The translations under genes and the position numbers were made by a program. From assembly GCF_002760665.1 (NCBI RefSeq), contig NZ_PDOB01000028.1, positions 1-57,279 on the forward strand: 57,279 nt of DNA, given 5' to 3'. The notes under the pieces are model-generated. The model did not search any database and had not been told where the DNA came from. It saw only the letters and a program-made list of their open reading frames with translations. This document shows, one piece after another, positions 1-8,808 of the stretch (position 1 is its first letter; each line of letters opens with the position of its first letter). The DNA comes from Massilia psychrophila (lineage in GTDB: Bacteria > Pseudomonadota > Gammaproteobacteria > Burkholderiales > Burkholderiaceae_D).

Positions 1-182
1 TTGACGAGTCCGTCGGAAGAAGGTGGCTTGCTGGAATTGCTCGAATTCTTGTCGACCTTCGTTTCCAGTGCCACCAGGCGGTCCCACAACGTCACGATAA
101 TGACTTCAAGCTCACCACGGGTGAGGTTGGTCAAATCAGGCGGGGACGGCTTTTTCTTCATGACCAGCATGATGGACCGCAT
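1..182 (-). CDS. IS66-family transposase, N-terminal part (runs off the left end)
   Basis: Read on the minus strand, an open frame starts at 182 (further in-frame ATGs at 170 and 161) and continues past base 1. It contains the run KNSSNSSKPPSSDG, which is characteristic of the N-terminal helical/zinc-ribbon region of IS66-type (TnpC) transposases. Before it comes a Leu/Glu-rich helix (LTRGELEVIIVTLWDRLVAL) of the coiled-coil type usual there. Only about 60 residues are visible, so it cannot be judged whether the element is intact. The plus-strand ORF over the same bases is a shadow. Confidence 0.75.
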   Translation of the reverse strand, partial: MRSIMLVMKKKPSPPDLTNLTRGELEVIIVTLWDRLVALETKVDKNSSNSSKPPSSDGLV

Positions 183-492
183 CTATATTGTTTACAACCT
201 TTTTCGCACGGTACGCCTCACGCTGAACAGTCACGGGAATAGATTTAAATGAGAATGTAGTGTCTATCTGAATAAATATTCGTGTCATTCAGTCTACAAA
301 TATCCACCATCCGCTGCGTAGTATCGCTTTGCACATGGTTCTCTATTTGAGATATGTTAAATCTCTGGAATTAGCAATTAAGTCAATGGCCCTTGTACGT
401 TTAGTCAGCAATAATTATTGCTCGCAGCATCTGTTCGGTCCGCAAGCAGGACCTGCTGCGGTAATGGTATCCCGACCGTTATCCCGTTAATT
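183..492. other. AT-rich intergenic stretch, no gene seen
   Basis: About 310 bases, clearly more AT-rich than the rest of the window, lie between two transposase remnants. No coding frame with homology is recognised. The stretch probably holds the promoter side and terminal repeat of the IS66-type element, but I could not delimit a repeat. Confidence 0.4.
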
Positions 493-790
493 ATGTTTAA
501 GAATTTTTCCGACCTTGCAAATATGGCCAAGAAGAAATTGATACGGCGTCAGCACTTCCTTGCGATGATCGACAAAGGCACTCATTGGTTGCAATTGCAT
601 GAACTGATCGCACCGTTTTATCCAAAGGTTGAATTGCCGCCGGCACACGCGCTGTTGTACGGTGATGAAGTCGCAGCAATGGGCGACGCTGGCTTTCAAG
701 GCGTTGAAAAAGGCGAAAAAATCCTGGCAAAAGCGCGGCCTGGCACGTCGCGGTGAAACACGCTGTCGCGGCTTGGAGAGAAACACTGTG
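493..790 (+). pseudogene. Degenerate IS5-type transposase remnant (internal deletion plus frameshift)
   Basis: From the ATG at 493 the frame gives an IS5-like N-terminus (AKKKLIRRQHFLAMID, then LIAPFYPK). It then jumps directly to residues typical of the catalytic core (AHALLYGDE, GDAGFQGVEK), which lie well over 100 residues further on in intact IS5 transposases. After this frame stops at 756, the next part (WHVAVKH) continues in another frame. The element therefore has a large internal deletion and at least one frameshift and cannot make an active transposase. The family call rests on motif recognition. Confidence 0.65.
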
Positions 791-817
791 CAACTGTTTT
801 GTCGGCAACGACGGTAG

Positions 818-1147
818 GCCGTTCAGGCAGCCAGCGCCGCCAGCTGGTTCAGGGTTGGGAGCTTGTAGCTGAGCCAGCCGGCTGGCGCGATGCCGTCGAC
901 GTCGTCGAAGTCAGCCGCCGACAATTCGCCGCGGGCGCGGCGGCCAGTTCCAGTTCGGCCGGCCGTCAGGCGATGCCGCGCTTTACATTCAACCAACGCC
1001 TTGACGTTGGCGGTGGTGGTGGGCAAAGGCGGCGTCGGGTTTGTCATCAGGCGGGCTGGACCAGTCCGGGTTTTGAGTGGTCCAGTGCAATGTGTAAACT
1101 TGCATAATTACAACATATTTTGTGCAGGGCAATACCTTATCCCATGT
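818..1147. other. Unassigned 330-base stretch between IS remnant and lipoprotein gene
   Basis: Minus-strand frames here (a 74-codon ORF from 1047 to 823, and a short frame starting near 1105) have coding-like composition but match no family I recognise. Their ends would join only through a frameshift. This may be another decayed gene. No terminator or RNA is evident. Confidence 0.3.
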
Positions 1148-3157
1148 TTAATCGGCACTTGTGCACGATTGCATGCCGTACGGGCTGATCCGGCCGGGCG
1201 GCGCCACGGTTTTCGCCGTCAGGTCTTTGGCCAGCGGCGGCAGCCAGAACGCGTTGCGGGCCTGCGATTCGGTGCCGGCGACGGTTCCGCTGACCGTCAA
1301 CTCGACCTTGACCCAAGTGCCGCGGTCGCGCGGGTAGCGTATGGTGACCGTGGTCATGCCAAGCGCGTCGGTCTTGCCAGTCGCGGTGACCGATAGCGGA
1401 ATGCCCGGTTCCAGCACGCCGTTGTTGTTGGCGTCGTAGGCGGCCTCGTAGAGCCCCTTGCGCTGTACGTCTTCGTTGGCGCAGACATGGCTCGGATCGG
1501 CCACCTGCCAGGATCCTTCGCCGCGGTTGGAAGAGAGGGTGCCGTCCGGATTCTGCAGGAACGGTTCAACCCATTCGTAATAGCCTTTTCTGTAGCTGGT
1601 CGGCCAGGCCGCGGCGCTGATCGCCACGCCTGGCACCGGGTTGCCGGCGCTGTCCGAGACGAACACCGCGAACTCCTTCTGCAAGACCGCAGTCGAGAAC
1701 TCGACCAATTGGTTGCCGGTGCCAAACTGGATCGACAGGGCCTTCTTGTTGACGGTCAGGCTGGTGACGCCAGTTGCGGTCGGCAATTCGGCGATCCGGG
1801 CCTGGATCACGGTGCCGTTCTTGCCGCCATCGGCAGGCCCGGCGACGAACACGGCGCGCGCGATGCCGTCGCTGCCGGTCACCGCGCTAAGCGGCGCCAG
1901 CAGATTGCCGCCGCTTGGATCGGCAAGGATCGAGAACTGCACCGTGGCGCCCTTGACCAGGTTGTTGGCCGCGGTGCCATCGCGCACTACCGCAATAAGC
2001 GTGCTGCGTTCGCCGCTGCCGACCAGCGCTACATCCGATTGCAGGTTGACCCGCGCGGTGTCACGCAGGGCGGCAACGAATTCGACCCGGGTGCTGCCGC
2101 TCGGGCCGCCGGTCACGCGCGCCTCGATCGAGCTCACGCCGGCATTGTCGGACCGGATCCAGGTCTGCGGAAAGGCGCCACCCACCAGCGTCATCGGGCC
2201 GGCCAGGGGCGTGCTGCAGCCGGGGTCGCGGAACAGTTGCCCGCGCGAGGCGTTAAGGGTGACGCTGCCGGATTGGCCGGCGCCGCCGATCATGTAGCTG
2301 CCGCCGACCGGCGCGCACGAACCGACCACCACTTGGGAGAGGGATTCGGTGCCGCCCGTATCGACCACCACCGATGGGGTCAAGGTGACGTCGCTGCCGC
2401 CGACCAGGATCGAGCGGGTCGCACTGGCGCCCAACGCGTTCAGGGTGAGCTGTTCGTTGCCGCGTTTCGACGCACTGAACTGCAGCGTCACTTGGCCGCG
2501 GCTGTCGCTGGGCTTGGCGGCGACCTGCACGCCGTTGCCGATAGCGGTGCTGGCGAGCACGGTGGCGCCGGCGATCGGCCGGTCGGCCGAGTCGACCAAG
2601 GTCGCGATCAGGTCGGCCGAGCTGCCCAGGTTCATGAAGGCGGGGCTGCTCAACGTCAGGCGGGTGCCGGTCACGTTGACCACGCCGCTGGCGCTCTGGC
2701 TGCCGGCTTTGGCGCTGACCTGAATCGGCCGGTTCATCTTCGCGCCGCCGGTGCCGAGCGTGGCGCTGGCCTTGCCGCTGGCGTCGGTGATTACGGTGCC
2801 CGCCGCCAGCAAGCCGGAATCGGCGCTGAACTCGACCCTGGCGCCGGCGACGGCGGTGTTTTGCGCCGTCTTGGCCAGCGCGGTGACGGTCACCTCGCTA
2901 CCGGCCGTACCGGCCGAGGCGAGTTCATTACTGCTAAAGACCAGGCTGACCGTGGCCACCTTGGCCGCCGGGTCGGCCGCGCTTGGCGGCGGCGTCGGTG
3001 TCGGCGGCGGCGGCGTGGGCGGCGCAATCGAGCCGCCGCAATTGACGGGGTTGCCGAGGGTGCAGCCGAGCGGAGCCTGGGCGTCGCTGGCGCCGCCGCC
3101 ACAGCCCGCCAGTAGGGTGGCGACAAGCGCGGCAGCGCAATATTGTTGATTTCTCAA
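1148..3157 (-). CDS. Lipoprotein with bacterial Ig-like (invasin/Big_1-type) repeats
   Basis: A secreted, surface or periplasmic lipoprotein of 669 residues. The signal peptide ends in a lipobox, LLAGC (Cys19), followed by a Gly/Ser stretch and a Pro/Thr-rich linker (about residues 48-60). The rest is built of Ig-like beta-sandwich modules with the repeated pattern VxGAxVxFS...TDxxGKAxxxL near residues 100, 195 and 390-440, as in bacterial Ig-like group 1 domains. A Cys-containing C-terminal segment follows. The start is a TTG at 3157, supported by a strong AGGGGA ribosome site five bases upstream; no in-frame ATG lies close. Such proteins usually act in adhesion or as surface scaffolds; the role here is unknown. 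It is divergent from the Hsp70-like gene. Confidence 0.7.
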   Translation of the reverse strand: MRNQQYCAAALVATLLAGCGGGASDAQAPLGCTLGNPVNCGGSIAPPTPPPPTPTPPPSAADPAAKVATVSLVFSSNELASAGTAGSEVTVTALAKTAQNTAVAGARVEFSADSGLLAAGTVITDASGKASATLGTGGAKMNRPIQVSAKAGSQSASGVVNVTGTRLTLSSPAFMNLGSSADLIATLVDSADRPIAGATVLASTAIGNGVQVAAKPSDSRGQVTLQFSASKRGNEQLTLNALGASATRSILVGGSDVTLTPSVVVDTGGTESLSQVVVGSCAPVGGSYMIGGAGQSGSVTLNASRGQLFRDPGCSTPLAGPMTLVGGAFPQTWIRSDNAGVSSIEARVTGGPSGSTRVEFVAALRDTARVNLQSDVALVGSGERSTLIAVVRDGTAANNLVKGATVQFSILADPSGGNLLAPLSAVTGSDGIARAVFVAGPADGGKNGTVIQARIAELPTATGVTSLTVNKKALSIQFGTGNQLVEFSTAVLQKEFAVFVSDSAGNPVPGVAISAAAWPTSYRKGYYEWVEPFLQNPDGTLSSNRGEGSWQVADPSHVCANEDVQRKGLYEAAYDANNNGVLEPGIPLSVTATGKTDALGMTTVTIRYPRDRGTWVKVELTVSGTVAGTESQARNAFWLPPLAKDLTAKTVAPPGRISPYGMQSCTSAD

Positions 3158-3323
3158 GATGTTCCCCTGTAAATTATCCGGCGTGGAATCCGTACAGCGT
3201 ATATTTTTCGTGATCGCAACTATTTGATTGATAGCAACAATTTAGCGTGCTGCGTTGCAAAACAGATTCGCCCCGATCGCCTGAATCTGGTAACATCGCG
3301 CCCCTCAATCAATAAAGGGTCAC

Positions 3324-4586
3324 ATGGCGAACGCTTGCGGCGTCGATTTCGGCACGTCAAATTCCACAGTCGGACTGGTCAGTCCCGGCCGGCCGACCCT
3401 GCTCGCCCTCGAGGACGGCAAGCCGACCTTGCCATCGGTCGTGTTTTTCAACGCCGACGACGAGGAAGTCAGTTATGGCCGGGCGGCACTGGCCGACTAC
3501 CTGGCCGGCTACGAAGGGCGCCTGATGCGCTCGCTTAAAAGCTTGCTTGGAACCAGCCTGATCGATGGCCAGACCGAGGTCGGCGGACGGGCCGTGCCGT
3601 TTCGCGTGCTGCTCGCCCACTTCATTGGCGAGGTCAAGCGGCGCGGCGAGCGCGCTGCCGGCCACGAATTCAATTCGGCGGTGTTTGGCCGCCCGGTGTT
3701 TTTCATCGACGACAGCGCCTCAGCCGACCAGCTGGCCGAAGACACCCTGGCCGAGGTCGCCCGCTCGGTCGGCTTCAAGCACGTCGCCTTCCAGTACGAG
3801 CCGATCGCCGCCGCGTTCGACTACGAGTCGCGCATCGAACGCGAAGAACTGGTGCTGATCGCCGACATTGGCGGCGGCACCTCCGACTTCTCGCTGGTGC
3901 GCCTTAGTCCCGAGCGCGCCGGCCGGCTCGAGCGCCGCGACGACATCCTCGCCACTGGCGGCGTGCACATCGGCGGCACCGATTTCGACAAGTACCTGAG
4001 CCTGTCGTCGGTGATGCCGCTGCTCGGCTACGGCAGCCGGATGAGCAACAATAGCGAGATTCCTTCGAGCTACTATTTCAACCTGGCGACTTGGCACACG
4101 ATCAACCTGGCCTATACCAAAAAGACCTGGACTCAACTGGCCGACGTTGTGCGCGATGCCCGCGAGCCGGATAAAGTGGCGCGGCTGCAGCGCCTGATCG
4201 AGGAGCGTGCCGGGCACTGGCTGGCGATGAAAGTGGAGGAGGGCAAGATCGCGCTGTCCGATGCGCCGGTCGTCAGCCTTGAGCTCGACCGTCTCAAGCC
4301 GCCCCATTCGCTGACCTTGCATCGCCACGAATTCGATGCCGCCGTCAGGCACCTGATCGACTCGGTCGACCAGACGGTGCTCAAACTGCTGGCCGACGCC
4401 GGCGTGGCCGCGGGCGCCGTCGACACGGTATTTTTCACCGGCGGCTCGAGTGGCGTGATTGCTCTGCGCGAACGCATCGGCGGCTTGCTGCCGGCGGCGC
4501 GCAAGGTCGAAGGCGACCTGTTCGGCAGTATCGGCTCGGGCCTGGCGCTCGACGCCGTCCGTAAATTCGGGCCGGGGGCGGCATGA
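3324..4586 (+). CDS. yegD: Hsp70-family chaperone homologue, YegD type
   Basis: A 420-residue protein with only the actin-like ATPase fold of Hsp70. The N-terminal phosphate-1 motif GVDFGTSNS (about residues 6-14), the central ADIGGGTSDFS (phosphate 2, about 185) and the adenosine motif FFTGGSSGV (about 373) are all visible. The DnaK substrate-binding domain is absent and the length is close to E. coli YegD (about 450). YegD proteins are cytoplasmic; their client and role are not settled. The next gene starts inside its last codons (ATGA overlap), so the two are probably co-translated. Confidence 0.85.
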   Translation: MANACGVDFGTSNSTVGLVSPGRPTLLALEDGKPTLPSVVFFNADDEEVSYGRAALADYLAGYEGRLMRSLKSLLGTSLIDGQTEVGGRAVPFRVLLAHFIGEVKRRGERAAGHEFNSAVFGRPVFFIDDSASADQLAEDTLAEVARSVGFKHVAFQYEPIAAAFDYESRIEREELVLIADIGGGTSDFSLVRLSPERAGRLERRDDILATGGVHIGGTDFDKYLSLSSVMPLLGYGSRMSNNSEIPSSYYFNLATWHTINLAYTKKTWTQLADVVRDAREPDKVARLQRLIEERAGHWLAMKVEEGKIALSDAPVVSLELDRLKPPHSLTLHRHEFDAAVRHLIDSVDQTVLKLLADAGVAAGAVDTVFFTGGSSGVIALRERIGGLLPAARKVEGDLFGSIGSGLALDAVRKFGPGAA

Positions 4587-5230
4587 GCGTCTTCGATCAT
4601 CCCATCGTCATGCTCGACTTCGAGACCACCGGACTGTCGCCGGCCATGGGCGACCGCATCACCGAGGTGGCGGCGCTGCGCATCGTCGGCGGCCAGGTCA
4701 CCGAGCGCTATGTTTCCCTGATCAATTGCAATGCGCGGATACCGTCGTTTATTACCGCGCTGACCGGCATCAGCCAGCAGATGGTGGACGACGCGCCGCC
4801 AGTACGGCGGGTGCTGCCGGAGTTGCTTGATTTTATCGGCAGCGACACCTTGTCGGCCCACAACGCTAGTTTCGACGAGAAATTTTTGATCGCCGAAGCG
4901 GGGCGGCTGGACCTGGCGCCAAGCCACCAGGCGTTGGTGTGTTCGCTCAAACTGTCGCGCCGCCTGTTCCCCGGCATGCCCAGCTACAAACTCGGTGCGC
5001 TGTCGAGCCAGCTCGGCATCCGCTTTCGCAGCGCCGCCCACCGCGCCGAATCGGACGCCGAGGTCGGCGCCGAGCTGCTGATCCATATCGCCCGCCACCT
5101 CGGCCGCTCCTACGGCATGGATCAGGTCGAGCCGACATTGCTGGTGTCGGTCAATAAACTGAGCGCCGCAAAAGTGCCGGCCTACCTCGAAAAATACGCC
5201 AGTGCAAAAAATTCCGCCGCTGCGGACTGA
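4583..5230 (+). CDS. DnaQ-like 3'-5' exonuclease (DEDDh)
   Basis: A 215-residue protein with all three exonuclease motifs: ExoI MLDFETTG (residues 10-17), ExoII HNASFDEKF (about 93-101) and ExoIII HRAESDAEVG (about 152-161), giving a DEDDh catalytic set. It resembles the polymerase III epsilon or PolC-type exonuclease domain but is a stand-alone protein. It lacks a recognisable clamp-binding motif, so it is better called a DNA-processing exonuclease than dnaQ itself. The start overlaps the stop of the Hsp70-like gene by four bases. Confidence 0.85.
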   Translation: MSVFDHPIVMLDFETTGLSPAMGDRITEVAALRIVGGQVTERYVSLINCNARIPSFITALTGISQQMVDDAPPVRRVLPELLDFIGSDTLSAHNASFDEKFLIAEAGRLDLAPSHQALVCSLKLSRRLFPGMPSYKLGALSSQLGIRFRSAAHRAESDAEVGAELLIHIARHLGRSYGMDQVEPTLLVSVNKLSAAKVPAYLEKYASAKNSAAAD

Positions 5231-5251
5231 TCGCATTACAATATCGGCATC

Positions 5252-5605
5252 ATGAACCGCCGATCCATCATTCGAGTCTTGTTGTCGCTGCTGCTGCTGC
5301 TGTCGCAGCAGATGGCGATGTCGCACGCGATGACGCACTGGGCCGGTTCGCGCGATGACGCTGCCCAGCTCGACGCAGCTGGCAGCGGGCCGGATTCGCG
5401 CGGGGTCGGCGCCGCCTTCGCGCAGGACCAGACGTGCGAGCAATGCCTGGCGTTTGCCCAGATCGCCAGCGCGCTCGGCAGTTCGCCACGCTGCTGCGCC
5501 TTCGATTGCACCGCCGCATGCGCCACCGGCCCGACCGCCACCCAGCCGGGCTGTGCGCGCACCACCTGCGTGTTCCAGCCGCGCGCACCACCTTCCTTCG
5601 CCTAG
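5252..5605 (+). CDS. Small exported Cys-rich protein of the zinc-uptake cluster (DUF2946-like)
   Basis: A 117-residue protein with a clear signal peptide (MNRRSIIRVLLSLLLLLSQQ) and a mature part containing a CEQC motif, a CC pair and several more Cys, plus His near the processing site. Small exported proteins of this kind commonly open metal-transport loci in betaproteobacteria, and the following genes are outer-membrane, periplasmic and inner-membrane zinc-uptake components. Metal handling is therefore likely but inferred. A TACAAT -10-like hexamer at 5237-5242 lies only 9 bases before the ATG. Confidence 0.6.
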   Translation: MNRRSIIRVLLSLLLLLSQQMAMSHAMTHWAGSRDDAAQLDAAGSGPDSRGVGAAFAQDQTCEQCLAFAQIASALGSSPRCCAFDCTAACATGPTATQPGCARTTCVFQPRAPPSFA

Positions 5606-5681
5606 ACACGACAATGCCATCGAGCCGCCGCGCACTTGTGCGGGCATCGGCTCGCCCTTCTCTGCTTGCAAGGAAGTTTCA

Positions 5682-7055
5682 ATGTTCAAACCTACCGTAT
5701 TGAGCGCGGCGCTTGCTGCCGCACTGTTTAATCCTTTAGCGTCAAACGCTGCCGACGATCAGGAACTGGCCGCCATCCGCGCCCAGATCCGCGACATGAA
5801 ACAATCGTACGAAGCGCGTTTGCAGGCGCTCGAGCAGCGCCTGCAGGATGCCCAGGCCGCTACCGCCCAGGCCCAGAACGCAGCGCTGGCGGCAGCCCCC
5901 GCAGTCGCAGCCGCAGCCGCAGCCGCGCCTGCCACCGGCAACGCCTTCAACCCGAACATCTCGCTGATACTCGGCGGCACCTACGCCAACCTGTCGCAGG
6001 ATCCGCAACAATACCGGCTGCAGGGCTTCCTGCCGGCGGGCGGCGAGGCCGGCCCTGGCCGGCGCGGCTTCAACCTGGGCGAATCGGAACTGACCATGGC
6101 GGCCAATATCGACCCGATGTTTTCCGGCCAGCTGACGTTTGCGCTGTCGGGCGAGGACACGGTCGGGGTCGAGGAAGCGTTCGTGCAGACGCGCGCGCTG
6201 GCCAATGGACTGAACATCAAAGCCGGGCGTTTCCTGTCTTCGGTCGGTTACCTCAACAACCGGCACGCCCACACCTGGGACTTCGTCGATGCGCCGCTGG
6301 CTTACCAGGCCTTTCTCGGCGGCCAGTACAAGCCGGACGGCGTGCAAGCCAAATGGCTGGCGCCGATTGACACGCTGGTCGAAATCGGCGTCGAGCTAGG
6401 CAGTGGAGCCAGCTTTCCGGGCAACGACCGCAACAAGAACGGGTTTGGCGCCGCGGCGCTGTATGCCCACGTCGGCGACGACATCGGCGCCTCAGGCAGC
6501 TGGCGCGCCGGCTTGTCGCTGCTGCGCACGGGTGCCGCCAACCGCGAGTTCGGGGACCCAAGTGAACATGGCGGCAACCTGAGCGCGTTTTCGGGCCGCT
6601 CGCGCATGCTCATTCTTGATGCGATCTACAAGTGGGCGCCGAATGGCAACCCGGCCCAGCAAAACTTCAAGCTGCAGGGCGAATACTTGCGCCGCCACGA
6701 GAGCGGCGAATTAACTAGCAGCGTGGCCAGTGGCGCGTCCGCCGGCAGTTACGACAGCACCCAGTCCGGCTGGTACCTGCAGGGTGTCTACCAGTTCATG
6801 CCGAACTGGCGCGCCGGCCTGCGCTACGACAAGCTGGCATCGAACACGCCGTCGATCGGCCTGGCCGATCCCTTCCCGCTGCTGGCCGGCTATTCGCCGT
6901 CGCGGCGAAGCGTGATGCTCGACTACAGTCCGTCGGAATTTTCGCGCCTGCGCCTGCAGTTCGCCCGCGACGGGTCGCGTCCAGGCGCGGTCGACAATCA
7001 GATTTTCCTTCAATACATCATGAGTCTGGGCACGCACGCGGCCCACGCGTTTTAG
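5682..7055 (+). CDS. Outer-membrane beta-barrel protein of the zinc-uptake cluster
   Basis: A 457-residue exported protein. The signal peptide ends near SNAAD (about residue 23). An N-terminal coiled coil (about 25-60, repeated QALEQRLQ pattern) and an Ala-rich linker follow, and the rest has amphipathic barrel strands and a C-terminal aromatic end. The family is often found beside znuABC genes and annotated as a zinc-regulated outer-membrane receptor, although no plug domain is visible, so a porin-like role fits better. I chose the ATG at 5682, which is followed directly by the signal peptide; the longer frame from 5355 only overlaps the upstream gene. Confidence 0.7.
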   Translation: MFKPTVLSAALAAALFNPLASNAADDQELAAIRAQIRDMKQSYEARLQALEQRLQDAQAATAQAQNAALAAAPAVAAAAAAAPATGNAFNPNISLILGGTYANLSQDPQQYRLQGFLPAGGEAGPGRRGFNLGESELTMAANIDPMFSGQLTFALSGEDTVGVEEAFVQTRALANGLNIKAGRFLSSVGYLNNRHAHTWDFVDAPLAYQAFLGGQYKPDGVQAKWLAPIDTLVEIGVELGSGASFPGNDRNKNGFGAAALYAHVGDDIGASGSWRAGLSLLRTGAANREFGDPSEHGGNLSAFSGRSRMLILDAIYKWAPNGNPAQQNFKLQGEYLRRHESGELTSSVASGASAGSYDSTQSGWYLQGVYQFMPNWRAGLRYDKLASNTPSIGLADPFPLLAGYSPSRRSVMLDYSPSEFSRLRLQFARDGSRPGAVDNQIFLQYIMSLGTHAAHAF

Positions 7056-7063
7056 GAGCCGAC

Positions 7064-7981
7064 ATGAAAAACACTCATCAACTGCTGTCCGCGCTGGTGC
7101 TGGGCGCTTGCGCGCTGCTGTCGGCCTCGGCCCACGCCGCCACCCTGAACGTGCTCGCCTGCGAACCGGAATGGGAAGCGTTGACGCGCGAACTGGGCGG
7201 CGACAAGGTCAAGGTCTCGAGCGCCACCAACGGCTTGCAAGACCCGCACCGCATCGAAGCGCGGCCAAGCCTGATCGCCCGCACCCGCAACGCCGACCTG
7301 CTGGTGTGCACCGGCCTGGAGCTCGAAGCGGGCTGGCTGCCGGCGCTGGTCCAGCAATCAGGCAACCCAAAGATCGCCGCCGGCAAATCCGGTTACTTCG
7401 AGGCCGGATCGTTGGTTCCCAGGATCGATGTCCCTACCATGCTCGACCGCAGCGAGGGCGACGTCCACGCCGCCGGCAATCCCCACATCCAGCAAAATCC
7501 GCACAACATCGCGCTGGTTGCCGGTGCGCTGGCCAAGCGGCTGGCCGAGCTCGCTCCCGAAGACGCTGCCTATTTTCAAGCGCGCCAGCGTGATTTTTCC
7601 GCACGCTGGAACGCCGCCATACTGAGGTGGGAAAAGCAGGCCGCGCCGCTGCGCAACGTCGCCGTCGTCGAGCACCACAAGAACATGGAATACCTGATGG
7701 GCTGGCTCGGCATGCACCAGGTCGGCACCTTGGAGGCGAAGCCGGGCGTCGAGCCGAGCGCGGCCCACCTGGGCGAATTGCTGGCGCAGTTGCAGCGCAG
7801 GCCTGCCAAGATGGTCTTGCGCGCCGGCTACCAGGACGCGCGCGCCTCACAGTGGCTGTCCGAACGCGCCAGGATCCCGGCGGTGCTGGTACCGTTCACC
7901 GTCGGCGGCGACGACAAGGCGAAGGACCTGTTCAGCCTGTTCGACGTGACGGTCCAGCGCCTGTTGGACGCGAATAAATGA
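7064..7981 (+). CDS. Periplasmic zinc/manganese-binding protein, ZnuA-like
   Basis: A 305-residue substrate-binding protein of a cluster 9 (metal) ABC importer. It has a signal peptide (cleavage after AHA, about residue 25). The conserved metal-ligand regions are present: QDPHR (about 64), GNPHIQQNPHN (about 146) and VEHHKNMEYL (about 205). The long His/Asp-rich loop of enterobacterial ZnuA is missing. It lies 8 bases after the barrel gene and overlaps the permease gene by four bases (ATGA). Zinc is the likelier metal from context; manganese cannot be excluded. Confidence 0.85.
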   Translation: MKNTHQLLSALVLGACALLSASAHAATLNVLACEPEWEALTRELGGDKVKVSSATNGLQDPHRIEARPSLIARTRNADLLVCTGLELEAGWLPALVQQSGNPKIAAGKSGYFEAGSLVPRIDVPTMLDRSEGDVHAAGNPHIQQNPHNIALVAGALAKRLAELAPEDAAYFQARQRDFSARWNAAILRWEKQAAPLRNVAVVEHHKNMEYLMGWLGMHQVGTLEAKPGVEPSAAHLGELLAQLQRRPAKMVLRAGYQDARASQWLSERARIPAVLVPFTVGGDDKAKDLFSLFDVTVQRLLDANK

Positions 7982-8754
7982 ATCTCGTTTTTTCCGATCT
8001 GACGATCGTGCTGCCGGCTTTTTTGGCTGGCCTGCTGGTACTCGCCACCCACATTCCGCTCGGCGCCCAGGTGCTCAAGCGCGGCATCGTCTTCATCGAC
8101 CTGGCGATCGCCCAGATCGCCGCGCTCGGCGTCATCATCGCCGGCTCGGGGCAACTCGACCCGCACGGCTGGGCGGTGCAGGTGGCGGCCGGCAGCGCCG
8201 CCGTGCTGGGCGCCTTGCTGCTGACCTGGACTGAAAAGCGCTGGCCGGAAGTGCAGGAAGCGCAGATCGGCGTGATGTTCATTCTTGCCGCCAGCGCCGG
8301 CCTGCTGCTGGTGGCGCACAATCCGCACGGTGGCGAACACTTGCAGGAGCTGCTGGCCGGACAGATCCTGTGGGTCAGCTACGCGCAGTTGCCCATGCCG
8401 GCACTGGGCGCGGCGGTGACTCTCGGTGTCCTGTATTTTTTCAACGACCGGCTGGCCCGGCTCGGGTTTTACCTGTTGTTCGCGCTGGCGGTCACGGTAT
8501 CGGTGCAACTGGTCGGCGTCTACCTGGTGTTCGCCAGCCTGATCGTGCCGAGCCTGGCGGTGCGCCATTACCGTCCCGGCCGCAAGCTGGTGTTCGCCTA
8601 CCTGCTGGGCATCGGCGGCTATGCCAGCGGCCTGGTGCTGTCGATCGTGCTTGACCTGCCTTCCGGCGCGCTCATCGTCTGGTGCCTGAGCTTGCTGGCG
8701 ATGCTGGTCTACAGCGCCGGTCCCGCCAGGTCTACTGCGGCCGCGTCCGCCTAA
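7978..8754 (+). CDS. Metal ABC transporter permease, ZnuB-like
   Basis: A 258-residue inner-membrane protein of the ABC-3 family with about seven to eight hydrophobic segments from residue 8 onward. The motif RGIVFIDLAIAQIAALG (residues 36-52) is the usual second-helix signature of ZnuB/MntB permeases. It overlaps the binding-protein gene by ATGA. A rho-independent terminator follows directly, so the operon ends here and no ATPase subunit is encoded beside it. Confidence 0.87.
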   Translation: MNLVFSDLTIVLPAFLAGLLVLATHIPLGAQVLKRGIVFIDLAIAQIAALGVIIAGSGQLDPHGWAVQVAAGSAAVLGALLLTWTEKRWPEVQEAQIGVMFILAASAGLLLVAHNPHGGEHLQELLAGQILWVSYAQLPMPALGAAVTLGVLYFFNDRLARLGFYLLFALAVTVSVQLVGVYLVFASLIVPSLAVRHYRPGRKLVFAYLLGIGGYASGLVLSIVLDLPSGALIVWCLSLLAMLVYSAGPARSTAAASA

Positions 8755-8772
8755 ACCTTTCCAGGCGAAACC

Positions 8773-8808
8773 AAAACCCCGTCGTGAGCGATCACCGCGG
8801 GGTTTTTT
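8773..8808 (+). terminator. Rho-independent terminator of the zinc cluster
   Basis: A 9-bp perfect stem (AAAACCCCG paired with CGGGGTTTT) with a 16-base loop, followed by a T run, sits just after the permease stop. Confidence 0.85.

Noticed and set aside
1487-3115. 542-codon plus-strand open frame opposite the Ig-like lipoprotein
   Set aside because: Composition is Arg/Gly/Ala rich without motifs; the minus-strand lipoprotein has a lipobox, ribosome site and recognisable Ig modules.
5225-5251. Zur-type operator before the zinc cluster
   Set aside because: The AT-rich stretch ATTACAATATC has no clear dyad of the Zur type; zinc control is plausible but not shown by the sequence.
4133-5689. 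518-codon minus-strand open frame over yegD, the exonuclease and the Cys-rich protein
   Set aside because: Antisense to three well supported genes and without family motifs.
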